From positions 1,214,001 to 1,278,000 of the forward strand of contig NZ_WPHG01000001.1 of NCBI RefSeq assembly GCF_009742725.1: DNA of 64,000 bases, read 5' to 3'. Below the pieces are notes generated by a model. The model saw only the letters and a program-made list of their open reading frames with translations, did no database searches and had not been told where the DNA came from. Source of the DNA: Nitratireductor arenosus. GTDB taxonomy: Bacteria; Pseudomonadota; Alphaproteobacteria; Rhizobiales; Rhizobiaceae. Positions 35,500 through 45,766 of the stretch are shown in pieces (the stretch's first letter is position 1; every line of letters starts with the position of its first letter). A program made the translations under genes and the position numbers.

Positions 35500-36657
35500 T
35501 CAGCGCCCGACCGCACGCCCGCCGATCCACACGCCGGCGATTTCCAACGCGTCGGTGAGGTGCACCATATCGGCGCGCGCGCCGGTGGCAAGCCGCCCGT
35601 AACGATCGCCGACGCCCATCGCCTGGGCCGGATAGAGCGAGGCCATGCGCAACGCTTCCTCGAGCGACAATCCGATCCGCCTGTGCATGAACCGGACCGC
35701 CGAGATCATGTCGAGGTCGGCGCCGGCGAGTGTACCGTCCTCCAGCGTCAGCCGTCCCTCGCTTCGGCGAATGGTGCGGCCGTTCAGCGTGAAGCTTTCC
35801 ATGGCCGTGCCGATCGTGGCCATGGCGTCGGTGACCAGAAAGATGCGCCCCGGCATCGATTTGGCCTTGATTGCGGTGCGGATATTGGCCGGATCGACAT
35901 GGATGCCGTCGGCGATCAACCCGGCCGACAGGGCGCCGAGATCGATTGCGGCGCCCACCAGGCCGGGTTCGCGATTGGCGATCTGGCTCATCGCGTTGAA
36001 CAGATGCGTGACCATGCTCGCACCGGCCGCCGTTGCCGCCGCCACCGCCTGATAGGTGGCGTTGGAATGGCCGAGGCTGACGACAATGCCGGCCCGCGTA
36101 AGCCGCGCGATCCGCTCGGGCGCGACCGCCTCCGGTGCCATCGTCACCAGCAATGCCGGCAGTTTTTCCCGCGTCTCGACGAGGAAGGCTTCGTCGTTGT
36201 CGTTCATCGGCCGGATCAGCGCCGGGTCGTGCGCGCCCTTGCGTGCCAACGACAGGTGGGGGCCTTCCAGATGAAGCCCGATCAAGCCAGCCACACCGTC
36301 TCCGACGGCGTCGACCACCGCGTCGACCGCTGCCCGGCTTACCGCCGGCGTATCGGTGATCAGGGTCGGCAGCAGCGCCGTCGTTCCGAAACCGGCATGG
36401 GCGGCGCAGATGGCGCGGATCGTCGCGACATCCTGGCGGTCGTTGAGCATCACGCCGCCGCCGCCATTGACTTGAAGATCGACGAACCCGGGTGCCAGCA
36501 GGCCGCCGTCGAACCGCACGGTTTCGGCCTCGGCTGGAACCTCGCCGTCCGCAACGATGTCGGCGACTGTGCCGTCGCGGACAATCAGAGCCATGCCCTG
36601 GCGGCGGCGCTCGCCGTCGAAAATGTCGGCCCCGACAAAGGCGGTCGTCGTCATCAT
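35500..36657 (-). CDS. nagA: N-acetylglucosamine-6-phosphate deacetylase
   Basis: A 385-residue amidohydrolase converting GlcNAc-6-P to GlcN-6-P plus acetate. Motifs: LAPGFVDLQVNGGGG (barrel entry), GLHLEGPHLSLARKGAHD (metal Glu and substrate His), VSLGHSNATYQ (His), THLFNAMSQ (His), ADGIHVDP and VTDAMATIG (catalytic Asp). The ATG at 36657 overlaps the upstream TGA of the SIS gene (ATGA). It is last in the leftward operon of kinase, GntR regulator, SIS protein and nagA. Confidence 0.95.
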   Translation of the reverse strand: MMTTTAFVGADIFDGERRRQGMALIVRDGTVADIVADGEVPAEAETVRFDGGLLAPGFVDLQVNGGGGVMLNDRQDVATIRAICAAHAGFGTTALLPTLITDTPAVSRAAVDAVVDAVGDGVAGLIGLHLEGPHLSLARKGAHDPALIRPMNDNDEAFLVETREKLPALLVTMAPEAVAPERIARLTRAGIVVSLGHSNATYQAVAAATAAGASMVTHLFNAMSQIANREPGLVGAAIDLGALSAGLIADGIHVDPANIRTAIKAKSMPGRIFLVTDAMATIGTAMESFTLNGRTIRRSEGRLTLEDGTLAGADLDMISAVRFMHRRIGLSLEEALRMASLYPAQAMGVGDRYGRLATGARADMVHLTDALEIAGVWIGGRAVGR

Positions 36658-37682
36658 AGGGTTTCCGTCACCTTGCGCAGATTGGGCGGCTGGTCGGGGT
36701 CGAGGCCGCGCGCCCGGGCGAAGGCCTCGATGAAACCGTAGAACGACGCGATCAGGGCGAGCGGATCGGTCAGCGGGTGGCCGGTCGGCGCGGTCGGCAA
36801 CGCCGCCTCGCGGCCCGCCTTCTCGCTGGTCGCGAAGACGGTGGCGCCGCGCGCGGCCAGGCTCTCGATCGCCTGCAGCATCGACGGTTCGGATTTGTCG
36901 CGCACGACCAGCGCCAGGACCGGAAAACCGGGCTTCACCAGCGCCATCGGCCCGTGCATGACTTCGGCCGCCGAATAGGCTTCCGCGTGCACGCCGCTGG
37001 TCTCCTTGAATTTGAGTGCCGCTTCCTGGGCGATCGCCATGCCTGGGCCGCGCCCGAGGATGTAAAGCGATTCGTTTCGCAGCAGGGCGGCGGCAAGCGG
37101 CGTCCAGTCGCAGCCGACCGCCTTTTCGAGATGGGACGGCAACGACCGCAACGCGGCGGAAAGTTCGTCCGAACCGGTCCAGTGCGCGAGGATCGACAGG
37201 CCGGCAAGCGCGGAATTGACGAAGGTCTTGGTGGCGGCGACGCTGCGTTCCTCGCCTGCCAGGATGTCGACGGTGTGGTCGCAATGGCTGCCGATCGGCG
37301 CGCCGGCCGTGTTGGTGACGGCGATCGTCAGCGCCCCCGCCGCGCGCGCCATCTCGGCCATGGCGACGATGTCGGGACTCTTGCCCGATTGCGAAATCGC
37401 GATCGCGGCCGCCCCGGCCAGCCTCAGCCGGGCGCCGTAGATCGAGGCGATGGAAGGGCCGAGCGAGGCGACCGGGACGCCGGCGGTGAGTTCGGTAGCG
37501 TATTTCAGTAACGACGCCGCGTGATCCGACGAGCCGCGCGCGACGGTGGCCAGGAGGCGCGGATCATGCGCGGCGAGGGCGGTTCCGGCCGCGGTCAGGG
37601 TCTTTTCGCCGTCGCGCAGCAGGTGCGCAGCGGCGCCCGGGATTTCGCGGATTTCCCGCCACATATGGGTCGGCCTGGTCAT
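36654..37682 (-). CDS. Double SIS-domain aminosugar isomerase/deaminase (NagB-II/AgaS type)
   Basis: A 342-residue protein with two SIS domains (GlmS C-terminal-like fold without glutaminase). Sugar-phosphate motifs: ARGSSDHAAS, AISQSGKSPD, GEERSVAATKTF and LGRGPGMAIAQEAALKFKE. This is the architecture of NagB-II glucosamine-6-phosphate deaminases and AgaS. With nagA downstream, conversion of GlcN-6-P to Fru-6-P and ammonia is the best fit, replacing the unrelated NagB-I. ATG at 37682; both ends overlap neighbours by 4 bp (ATGA), so it is tightly coupled to the regulator and nagA. Confidence 0.88.
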   Translation of the reverse strand: MTRPTHMWREIREIPGAAAHLLRDGEKTLTAAGTALAAHDPRLLATVARGSSDHAASLLKYATELTAGVPVASLGPSIASIYGARLRLAGAAAIAISQSGKSPDIVAMAEMARAAGALTIAVTNTAGAPIGSHCDHTVDILAGEERSVAATKTFVNSALAGLSILAHWTGSDELSAALRSLPSHLEKAVGCDWTPLAAALLRNESLYILGRGPGMAIAQEAALKFKETSGVHAEAYSAAEVMHGPMALVKPGFPVLALVVRDKSEPSMLQAIESLAARGATVFATSEKAGREAALPTAPTGHPLTDPLALIASFYGFIEAFARARGLDPDQPPNLRKVTETL

Positions 37683-38470
37683 CGTGCCTCCGTGCTGCCG
37701 GGCTCGTCGGCTTCGGCCAGCCGCAACTCGGCCACGAAATCATAGGTGTCTCCGCGATAGATCGAGCGCGTGAATTCGATCACCCGCCCGGAGGCAAGGT
37801 AGGAGATGCGTTCGATGCTGAGACCGGCCGCGCCGGCCGGCACCCTCAGAAGCGCGGCGTCGGCCTCCTCGAGATTGGTTGCGGAAATGCGCTGGACGGC
37901 GCGCACCGGGCGTTTGCCGGTTCTTTGCAGCACCGTATAGAGCGAACTCGTCACCGTGCCCGGATCGGGCAACACGTCGCTCGACAGCGTGGCGCGCTCG
38001 ATCGCCAGCGGGGTGTCATTGGCAAGCCGCAACCGCGACAGCCGTGCGACGAGCTCTCGCGAGGACAGTCCCAGCACCATCATTTCGTCGGGCGAGGGCG
38101 GGTAGATGCCGCGATCGATCCACTCCGAATGCGCGGTCATGCCGCGGCGCGCCATGTCCTGCGTAAAGGAGGTCAGCCGCGACAGCGATTGCTCGACCCG
38201 GTCGACCCGCGGAGCCACGAAGGTGCCCGAGCCATGACGCTGGATCAAAAGCCCGCTGGCGACAAGGTCCTGTACGGCCTTGCGCACGGTCACGCGCGAC
38301 ATCTCGGTGCGCGCGGCGATCTCGCGTTCCGACGGTAGGGCGTCGCCGGGCCTGATGACGCCGTGGCTCAACGCATCCTCGATGCTGCGCCGCAGCCGCA
38401 GGTAGAGCGGCGTGCCTTGCCCCTCGCCCGCGCGCAGGCCGGCCAGGATGTGCCGGGTCAGCGCGGTCAT
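37679..38470 (-). CDS. GntR/HutC-family repressor of the amino-sugar locus
   Basis: A 263-residue regulator: N-terminal winged helix (LYLRLRRSIEDALSHGVIRPGDALPSE, SRVTVRKAVQDLVASGLL) and a C-terminal UTRA ligand domain (from about 95: EQSLSRLTSFTQDMARRG; IERISYLASGRVIEFT). The ATG at 38470 is 1 bp after the kinase stop; the longer open frame upstream is the antisense of the kinase gene. Related regulators bind GlcNAc-6-P or GlcN-6-P. Likely targets are the two mirrored TGGTATT sites in the divergent control region (39367-39522). Confidence 0.9.
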   Translation of the reverse strand: MTALTRHILAGLRAGEGQGTPLYLRLRRSIEDALSHGVIRPGDALPSEREIAARTEMSRVTVRKAVQDLVASGLLIQRHGSGTFVAPRVDRVEQSLSRLTSFTQDMARRGMTAHSEWIDRGIYPPSPDEMMVLGLSSRELVARLSRLRLANDTPLAIERATLSSDVLPDPGTVTSSLYTVLQRTGKRPVRAVQRISATNLEEADAALLRVPAGAAGLSIERISYLASGRVIEFTRSIYRGDTYDFVAELRLAEADEPGSTEAR

Positions 38471-38471
38471 C

Positions 38472-39344
38472 TTAGCGCCCCGTCGCCGCGCCGAAGCGGC
38501 GCGCCGCCATCGCCACGGCGCCGCCCAGCGCATCGGCGATCGGCGGCTGCAGCATTGCCGACAATGGTGCCCCCAGCCTTGCCGCGATGCGTTCGCCGAG
38601 GCCGCCGAGCAGGCAAAGCCGGTCGGTCTGGCGCAGGCCAAGGGCGGTCAGCGCCGCCTCGACATGCGACGCCACCTCGTCCAGCAGGCTTTTGGCCAGG
38701 GGATCGCCCTGGTCCGCGAACTCGAAAACGATTGGGACCAGGGCGCCGAAATCACGCGGCCTGGCCGAGGCGGCGAAGGTTACCAGCCGGCGCGGATCTG
38801 TCTCGAAACGGGCAAGAACGGCCGCCGTCAGCGCCGTTTGCGGGCGGATCCCGTCATGGGCGAGCAGGGTCTCCTCGAGCAATTGACGGCCGAGGCGGGC
38901 GCCGCCGCCGAGATCGCCGAGCTGGAAACCCCACCCGCCGATCGATCTGATCGTTTCGCCGTGCCGCGCCATGAACACCGACCCGGTGCCGATGATGGCG
39001 ATCGCGCCGTCATGGCCGCCGAGCGCGCCTTCGAGCGCGATCAGCGCGTCGCTCTCGACGCGGCTTTCGCCGAATGGCAGCTGCGTGGCGAGCCGCCGTC
39101 CGACATCGGCGACATTGGCGCCGGCCAGGCCGAGGACCGCGCCCGCCTGGTCGAATGCGGGCACTTGGCCGGCGGCCTCGAACGCGGCGTGCGCGGCCTC
39201 CACGATGCTGGCGCAGGCGCCGTCGAGATCGGTCATTACATTGGCCGCGCCGCTCTGGCCCCGGCCGAGAATCTCGCCGGTCGCCGCGGCAAGTCCCGCC
39301 CGGCAATTCGTGCCGCCGCCGTCAATGCCCAACACCCATTTCAC
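38472..39344 (-). CDS. BadF/BadG-type N-acetylhexosamine kinase
   Basis: A 290-residue ASKHA-fold kinase with the phosphate-1 motif GIDGGGTNCRAGL, the adenosine motif and IAIIGTGSVFMARHG (phosphate 2), then GGWGFQLGDLGGGARLG and a C-terminal LLGGLG. The BadF family contains eukaryotic-like GlcNAc kinases, so ATP-dependent phosphorylation of GlcNAc (or GlcN/MurNAc) is expected. The GTG at 39344 has AGGAGG eight bases upstream. An ATG overlapping that region (ATGGCGTGA) ends at once. It is first in the leftward operon, behind the promoter/operator at 39367-39395. Confidence 0.85.
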   Translation of the reverse strand: MKWVLGIDGGGTNCRAGLAAATGEILGRGQSGAANVMTDLDGACASIVEAAHAAFEAAGQVPAFDQAGAVLGLAGANVADVGRRLATQLPFGESRVESDALIALEGALGGHDGAIAIIGTGSVFMARHGETIRSIGGWGFQLGDLGGGARLGRQLLEETLLAHDGIRPQTALTAAVLARFETDPRRLVTFAASARPRDFGALVPIVFEFADQGDPLAKSLLDEVASHVEAALTALGLRQTDRLCLLGGLGERIAARLGAPLSAMLQPPIADALGGAVAMAARRFGAATGR

Positions 39345-39366
39345 GCCATGGTCCTCCTGGATCGAT

Positions 39367-39395
39367 ATAATACCAATAAAATACCAATATCCAAG
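39367..39395 (-). promoter_or_regulatory. Leftward nag promoter with a paired TGGTATT operator
   Basis: On the minus strand, CTTGGA (39395-39390), 17 bp, TATTAT (39372-39367). Two direct TGGTATT half-sites (39386-39380 and 39375-39369, period 11 bp) lie in the spacer and overlap the -10. The transcript should start near 39360, directly before the kinase ribosome-binding site. Confidence 0.7.
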
Positions 39396-39493
39396 GCTTA
39401 ATTTCCGGACCGGGTGTGATTCGTGCAATATGTTGTTTTCATTGATATAATAGAAAAGTTCGTTTTAAGGCTCCAGAAAATCGTTAACATCTT

Positions 39494-39522
39494 CTGGACA
39501 AGTGGTATTTTTTTGGTATTGT
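39494..39522 (+). promoter_or_regulatory. Rightward murQ promoter with a paired TGGTATT operator
   Basis: CTGGAC (39494-39499), 17 bp, TATTGT (39517-39522). TGGTATT half-sites lie at 39503-39509 and 39514-39520, again with an 11-bp period and the same register to the promoter as in the leftward copy. The RBS GAGGAGG follows at 39531-39537. An additional TATAAT at 39446-39451 has no clear -35. Confidence 0.7.
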
Positions 39523-39543
39523 CAGCGCGAAGAGGAGGATTGG

Positions 39544-40467
39544 ATGGCGCTTCGCCGGACCGAACAGCGGCACCCCAAGGCTGACGGGATCGACCTGTTG
39601 CCTGATGAGGACGTGCTTGCGCGGCTGGCGGAATCGCAACTCGACGCCGCGACCAGCGTCCGCGACGCGCTCGAACCGATCGCCCGGGCCGCTATGCTCG
39701 CCGCCGAAACCATCGAAAAGGGCGGCCGGCTGGCCTATGCCGCCGCCGGCAGTTCCGGCCTGATGGCGCTGGCCGACGCGCTGGAATTGCCCGGCACGTT
39801 CGGTATCGCGCCGGAGCGCATCGCGGTGTTGATCGCTGGCGGCGCCGCCGCCCTGCATACCCTGGCGGGCGGCCCCGAGGACGACGGGGACGAGGCCGGG
39901 CGGGCGGTTCGCGAGGCCGGTCTCGGCCCTGCCGACTGCCTGATCGCGGTCACGGCGAGCGGCTCGACACCCTATGCGCTCGCCGCGCTCGAGGAGGCGC
40001 GCGCCCGCGGCGTCCGCACGATCGCCATCGCCAACAATGCCGGAACGCCGGCCTTCGGGCTCGCCGACATCCCGATCGTGCTCGCGACACCGCCGGAAAT
40101 CGTCGCCGGTTCGACCCGGATGGGCGCGGGCACGGCGCAGAAGATCGCGCTCAACATGCTGTCGACGCTGATGGCGATCCGGCTCGGTCATGTACATGAC
40201 GGTTTCATGGTCAATCTGAAGGCCGACAATCACAAATTGCAGGCGCGTGCCACGCGCATCGTGGCAACGATCGCCGGCTGCGGCGAGGACGAGGCGGGCG
40301 CTCTTCTCGACCGGGCCGGCGGCTCGGTCAAGATCGCCACGCTTCTGGCGGCCGGCGCGGCGTCGCGCGCGGCGGCTGAAGATTTGCTCGAAGGCTCCGG
40401 CTGGCGATTGCGACCGGCGCTTTCGATGCTCAGGGGCGAAGCCCACGCCCGCAAGCATGCAACCTGA
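39544..40467 (+). CDS. murQ: N-acetylmuramic acid 6-phosphate etherase
   Basis: A 307-residue SIS-domain lyase cleaving the lactyl ether of MurNAc-6-P to GlcNAc-6-P and D-lactate in peptidoglycan recycling. Motifs: LAYAAAGSSGLMALADA, VTASGSTPYALAALEEAR (catalytic Glu region) and GSTRMGAGTAQKIALNM, plus a C-terminal UBA-like end. The ATG at 39544 has GAGGAGG at ideal spacing. It heads the rightward operon ahead of the ABC transporter; its product GlcNAc-6-P is the substrate of NagA in the divergent operon. Confidence 0.94.
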   Translation: MALRRTEQRHPKADGIDLLPDEDVLARLAESQLDAATSVRDALEPIARAAMLAAETIEKGGRLAYAAAGSSGLMALADALELPGTFGIAPERIAVLIAGGAAALHTLAGGPEDDGDEAGRAVREAGLGPADCLIAVTASGSTPYALAALEEARARGVRTIAIANNAGTPAFGLADIPIVLATPPEIVAGSTRMGAGTAQKIALNMLSTLMAIRLGHVHDGFMVNLKADNHKLQARATRIVATIAGCGEDEAGALLDRAGGSVKIATLLAAGAASRAAAEDLLEGSGWRLRPALSMLRGEAHARKHAT

Positions 40468-40491
40468 AAGGGCCAACAGGGAGGATAATCC

Positions 40492-41751
40492 ATGACACGC
40501 AAGACATTGACCGCATTTTTGCTCGGCACGAGCATTTTCGGCCTTGCCGGGCAGGCGCAGGCCCAGGACACCACGCTGACCATCGAAAGCTGGCGCAACG
40601 ACGATCTCGCCATCTGGCAGGAAAAGCTGATCCCGGCCTTCGAGGCCAAGAATCCCGGCATCAAGGTGGTGTTCTCGCCGTCGGCGCCGACCGAATACAA
40701 CGCCGCGCTGAACGCCAAGCTCGACGCCGGCTCGGCAGGCGACCTGATCACCTGTCGGCCGTTCGATGCCTCGCTCGAGCTTTATGATAAGGGCCTTCTC
40801 GCCGATCTCGCCGGCCTCGCGGGCATGGAAAACTTCACCGACGTCGCCAAATCGGCATGGTCGACCGACGACGGCGCCGCTACCTTCTGCGTGCCGATGG
40901 CCTCGGTGATCCACGGCTTCATCTACAACAAGGACGCCTTCGCCGAAGTCGGCGTCGAGGTTCCCAAGACCGAAGGCGAATTCTTCGCCGCCCTCGACAA
41001 GCTCAAGCAAGACGGCACCTACATCCCGATGGCGATGGGCACCAAGGATCTTTGGGAAGCCGCCACCATGGGCTACCAGAACATCGGCCCCAGCTACTGG
41101 AAGGGAGAGGAAGGCCGCCTGGCCCTCATCAAGGGCGAGCAGAAGCTGACCGACCCGCAATGGGTTGAGCCGTTCGCCGCGCTCGCCAAATGGAAGGACT
41201 ATCTCGGCGATGGCTTCGAGGCACAGTCCTACCCCGACAGCCAGAACCTGTTCACGCTCGGCCGCGCGGCGATCTACCCGGCCGGCTCGTGGGAGATCTC
41301 GTTGTTCAACACCCAGGCCGATTTCGAGATGGGCGCGTTCGCGCCTCCGGTGAAGGCCGCCGGCGACACCTGCTACATCTCCGACCACAACGACATCGCC
41401 ATCGGCCTCAACGCCAACAGCCCGAACGCCGACGCGGCCAAGACCTTCCTGTCGTGGGTGGCCTCGCCCGAGTTCGCGACCATCTACGCCAACGCCCTGC
41501 CCGGCTTCTTTTCCTTGTCCTCGACCCCGGTCGAGATGGAGGACGCGCTGGCGCAGGAATTCGTGTCCTGGCGTGAGAATTGCGAATCGACGATTCGCTC
41601 GACCTACCAGATACTGTCGCGTGGCACCCCCAATCTCGAAAACGAGACCTGGGTCAAATCGGCCAATGTGATCAACGGCACCGAAACGCCGGAAGCCGCC
41701 GCTGCCGAGCTGCAGAAGGGGCTCGCAAGCTGGTACGATCCGCAGAAATAG
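40492..41751 (+). CDS. ABC sugar transporter, periplasmic substrate-binding protein
   Basis: A 419-residue family 1 sugar-binding protein. Signal peptide 1-24 (GQAQA-QD), then LTIESWRNDDLAIWQEKLIPAFEAKNP (split over the motif as LTIESWRNDDLAIWQ), the hinge and a Trp-rich cleft (PAGSWEISLF, NDLWxx absent). Four cysteines (TCRP, FCVP, TCYI, NCES) could form two disulfides. RBS: GGGAGGATAATCC before ATG 40492. With murQ just upstream it probably captures an amino sugar or muropeptide sugar; ligand unknown. Confidence 0.9.
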   Translation: MTRKTLTAFLLGTSIFGLAGQAQAQDTTLTIESWRNDDLAIWQEKLIPAFEAKNPGIKVVFSPSAPTEYNAALNAKLDAGSAGDLITCRPFDASLELYDKGLLADLAGLAGMENFTDVAKSAWSTDDGAATFCVPMASVIHGFIYNKDAFAEVGVEVPKTEGEFFAALDKLKQDGTYIPMAMGTKDLWEAATMGYQNIGPSYWKGEEGRLALIKGEQKLTDPQWVEPFAALAKWKDYLGDGFEAQSYPDSQNLFTLGRAAIYPAGSWEISLFNTQADFEMGAFAPPVKAAGDTCYISDHNDIAIGLNANSPNADAAKTFLSWVASPEFATIYANALPGFFSLSSTPVEMEDALAQEFVSWRENCESTIRSTYQILSRGTPNLENETWVKSANVINGTETPEAAAAELQKGLASWYDPQK

Positions 41752-41773
41752 GCTCGGATCGAAACTGAACTTC

Positions 41774-41795
41774 CGGGCCGCCTCCGGGCGGCCCG
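41774..41795 (+). other. Intercistronic hairpin after the binding-protein gene
   Basis: CGGGCCGCC/GGCGGCCCG, a perfect 9-bp stem with a 4-nt loop and no T-tract. Such hairpins commonly protect the binding-protein mRNA and give it higher expression than the permease genes. Confidence 0.65.
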
Positions 41796-41813
41796 TCTCC
41801 GGGGGACAGGCGC

Positions 41814-42743
41814 ATGGCAGGCGAACGCGCAGACCGCAGACCGACCCGCTGGCACATCGCCGTGTTCCTGGCGCCGGCCGTGCTGATCTACACCGCGGTG
41901 ATGATCATTCCGCTGTTCGGCACGCTGCAGCTTTCCCTGTTCAGCACCGTCGACAACCGGCAAATATTTGTCGGCCTGAAAAATTTCGCCACGCTGTTCG
42001 GCGACGAGCGCTGGGCGGATAGTTTCTGGAACGCACTGTGGAACAACACCTGGTTCTTCATCGTACACATGGTGGTGCAAAACCCGATCGGCGTGCTGCT
42101 GGCCGCGCTTTTGAGCCACCCGCGCCTGCGATTCTCCGCCTTTTACCGCACCGCCATCTTCGTGCCGACCATCCTGTCCTTCGTGATCGTCGGCTTTACC
42201 TGGAAACTGATCCTCAGCCCGCTATGGGGCGTGGCGCCGGAACTGCTCGACATGATCGGGCTCAAGCACCTCTTCACTCCCTGGCTGGGTAAGGAAGACT
42301 ACGCGCTGACCACGCTGGGCCTGATCTCGGTGTGGCAGTTCGTCGGCATTCCGATGATGCTGATCTATGCGGCCCTGCTGTCTATCCCGGAAGAAATCCT
42401 CGAGGCCGCCGAATGCGACGGCATCACCGGCTTTTCCCAGTTCTGGAAGATCCAGCTGCCGCTGATCCTGCCGGCTATCGGCATCATCTCCATCCTCACC
42501 TTCGTCGGCAATTTCAACGCCTTCGACCTGATCTACTCGGCCCAGGGCGCGCTTGCCGGTCCGAACTACGCGACCGACATTCTCGGCACCTTCCTCTACC
42601 GCACCTTCTTCGGCTTCCAGTTGCAGATCGGCGATCCCAATATGGGCGCCACCATCGCCTCGATCATGTTCTTCATCATCCTGGCGGGTGTGTGTCTGTA
42701 TCTCTTCGCCATCCAGACGCGCCTCAGGCGCTACCAGTTCTGA
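41814..42743 (+). CDS. ABC sugar transporter permease 1 (MalF/UgpA type)
   Basis: A 309-residue inner-membrane protein with about six helices. The EAA loop EEILEAAECDGITGFSQFWKIQLPLILPAI couples to the ATPase (shown here in part as EAAECDGITGFSQFWKIQLP). The ATG at 41814 follows GGGGGACAGG. It is part of the murQ operon between the binding protein and permease 2 (11-bp gap). Confidence 0.93.
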   Translation: MAGERADRRPTRWHIAVFLAPAVLIYTAVMIIPLFGTLQLSLFSTVDNRQIFVGLKNFATLFGDERWADSFWNALWNNTWFFIVHMVVQNPIGVLLAALLSHPRLRFSAFYRTAIFVPTILSFVIVGFTWKLILSPLWGVAPELLDMIGLKHLFTPWLGKEDYALTTLGLISVWQFVGIPMMLIYAALLSIPEEILEAAECDGITGFSQFWKIQLPLILPAIGIISILTFVGNFNAFDLIYSAQGALAGPNYATDILGTFLYRTFFGFQLQIGDPNMGATIASIMFFIILAGVCLYLFAIQTRLRRYQF

Positions 42744-42754
42744 AGGGGGCGACG

Positions 42755-43594
42755 ATGAGCCAGGCCAGATCCTCCCCCGCCCGCACGGCAGCCGCCCACG
42801 CGATCCTGATCGTTTACACCCTGATCGCGCTTTTCCCGGTGCTGATCGTGGTGATGAACTCGTTCAAGTCGCGCAAGGCGATCTTTCGCTCGCCGCTGTC
42901 GCCGCCGAACGCCGAGACCTTCGACCTGATCGGCTACCAGACGGTGCTGGCGCAGGGCAATTTCCCGCTCTATTTCCAAAACAGCGTCGTCGTCACCGTG
43001 GCGGCGCTGGCGATCGTGCTCGTCTTCGGCGCCATGGCCGCGTTCGCGCTCGCCGAATACCGCTTCCGCGGCAACGCGCTGATGGGGCTTTACCTGGCGC
43101 TCGGCATCATGATCCCGATCCGTCTCGGCACGGTGGCGATCCTGGAGATGATGGTGGCGAGCGGCCTGGTCAACACGCTGACCGCTCTGGTGCTGGTCTA
43201 TTCCGCCCAGGGGCTGCCGCTGGCGATCTTCATCCTGACCGAGTTCACCCGCCAGATCTCCGACGATCTCAAGAATGCCGGGCGCATCGACGGCCTGTCG
43301 GAATACCGCATCTTCTTCCGCCTGGTGCTGCCGCTGCTGCGCCCGCCCATGGCCACCGTCGCGGTGTTCACGATGATCCCGATCTGGAACGATCTGTGGT
43401 TTCCGCTGATCCTGGCGCCGGCCGAGGCCACCAAGACCGTCACGCTCGGCGCGCAGCTCTTCCTCGGCCAGTTCGTCACCAACTGGAACGCGGTGCTGGC
43501 CGCCCTGTCTCTGGCCATCCTGCCGGTGATGGTCCTTTATCTGATCTTCTCGCGGCAACTGATCCGCGGCATCACCTCCGGAGCCGTCAAATGA
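42755..43594 (+). CDS. ABC sugar transporter permease 2 (MalG/UgpE type)
   Basis: A 279-residue membrane protein with six helices and the EAA loop DDLKNAGRIDGLSEYRIFFR followed by LVLPLLRP. The ATG at 42755 has AGGGGGCG at good spacing. Its stop overlaps the next start (ATGA), so the oxidoreductase gene is translationally coupled to the transporter. Confidence 0.93.
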   Translation: MSQARSSPARTAAAHAILIVYTLIALFPVLIVVMNSFKSRKAIFRSPLSPPNAETFDLIGYQTVLAQGNFPLYFQNSVVVTVAALAIVLVFGAMAAFALAEYRFRGNALMGLYLALGIMIPIRLGTVAILEMMVASGLVNTLTALVLVYSAQGLPLAIFILTEFTRQISDDLKNAGRIDGLSEYRIFFRLVLPLLRPPMATVAVFTMIPIWNDLWFPLILAPAEATKTVTLGAQLFLGQFVTNWNAVLAALSLAILPVMVLYLIFSRQLIRGITSGAVK

Positions 43595-44652
43595 GCCGGA
43601 GCGATTCCGTCCGCGTTCTCGTTGCCGGGCTTGGCACGATGGGGCTCGGCCACGCGCTGGCCTATCACGAAAATCCGGGGTTCGAGATCGTCTGCCTGCT
43701 CGACCGTTCGGACGTGGTCCTGCCGCCGGTCCTGTCGCATTACCCGCTCCGGCGTGCCTTCGCCGCCGCGCTCGATGAACTGCGCCCCGAACTGGTCTCT
43801 ATCAACACCTATTCCGACAGTCATGCCGACTACGCCGTCATGGCGATCGAGGCCGGCGCGCATGTCTTTGTCGAAAAGCCGCTGGCGACCACTCTCGCCG
43901 ATGCCGAGCGTGTCGTGGCCGCCGCCAGGGCCAACGACCGCAAGCTCGTCGTCGGCTACATTCTGCGCCACCACCCGTCCTGGATGCGGCTGATCGCCGA
44001 GGCGAGGGCGCTCGGCGGCCCCTACGTCTTTCGCATGAACCTGAACCAGCAATCGAGCGGGCCAAGCTGGGCGACGCACAAGCAGCTCATGAAGACCACC
44101 GCGCCGATCGTCGATTGCGGCGTGCATTATCTCGACGCGATGTGCCAGATCACCGACGCCCGGCCGGTCGAGGTGCGCGGCATGGGCCTCAGGCTTTCCG
44201 ACGAGATCGCGCCGGACATGTATAATTACGGTCATCTCCAGGTGTTGTTCGACGATGGGTCCGTCGGCTGGTACGAGGCCGGCTGGGGGCCGATGATGTC
44301 GGAAACCGCCTTTTTCGTGAAGGACGTGATCTCGCCAAACGGTAGCGTATCGATCGTCATGGACAACGACGCGAGATCCGACGACGTCGACACCCACACC
44401 AGGACCGGGGTCATCAGACTGCATCGCGCCGAGACGGACGCGGAGGGGCGCTTCGTCCGCGCCGACGAACTCCTGTCGATGCAGGGCGAACCGGATCATC
44501 AGGGCCTGTGCGATCTTGAGCAGGCTTTTGTGCTCAGCGCGATCCGCCAGGATATCGATCTGGCGCGGCACATGGACGATGCGGTTACATCGCTACGCAT
44601 TTGTCTCGCCGCCGACGAAAGCGTGCGCTCGCAAAAAGCGGTCCGGCTGTGA
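43591..44652 (+). CDS. Gfo/Idh/MocA family oxidoreductase
   Basis: A 353-residue NAD(P)-dependent sugar oxidoreductase: Rossmann domain with [15 protein letters not shown], the catalytic-domain EKPLATT (Lys), [10 protein letters not shown] and [13 protein letters not shown] (Asp/His pair). ATGA overlap with permease 2. Members oxidise or epimerise sugars through keto intermediates. Here, between permease and ATPase genes, it probably modifies the imported sugar before phosphorylation or cleavage. Confidence 0.9.
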   Translation: MSRSDSVRVLVAGLGTMGLGHALAYHENPGFEIVCLLDRSDVVLPPVLSHYPLRRAFAAALDELRPELVSINTYSDSHADYAVMAIEAGAHVFVEKPLATTLADAERVVAAARANDRKLVVGYILRHHPSWMRLIAEARALGGPYVFRMNLNQQSSGPSWATHKQLMKTTAPIVDCGVHYLDAMCQITDARPVEVRGMGLRLSDEIAPDMYNYGHLQVLFDDGSVGWYEAGWGPMMSETAFFVKDVISPNGSVSIVMDNDARSDDVDTHTRTGVIRLHRAETDAEGRFVRADELLSMQGEPDHQGLCDLEQAFVLSAIRQDIDLARHMDDAVTSLRICLAADESVRSQKAVRL

Positions 44653-44725
44653 GCGGGCGCAAGGATTGCAAAGGGTCGCAGGTTCGCGCCCGGCCGGGTG
44701 GTTGCGGCAAGCGAAGGGACTTCCC

Positions 44726-45724
<999 letters not shown>

Positions 45725-45766
45725 CCGCCCGACGGGCGCGGCTGGAGACGAGCGGGGGAACCGTCG

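Noticed and set aside
39440-39455. TATAAT in the nag divergent region as the main promoter
   Set aside because: No -35 at 16-18 bp; the two operator-containing promoters fit better and match each other.
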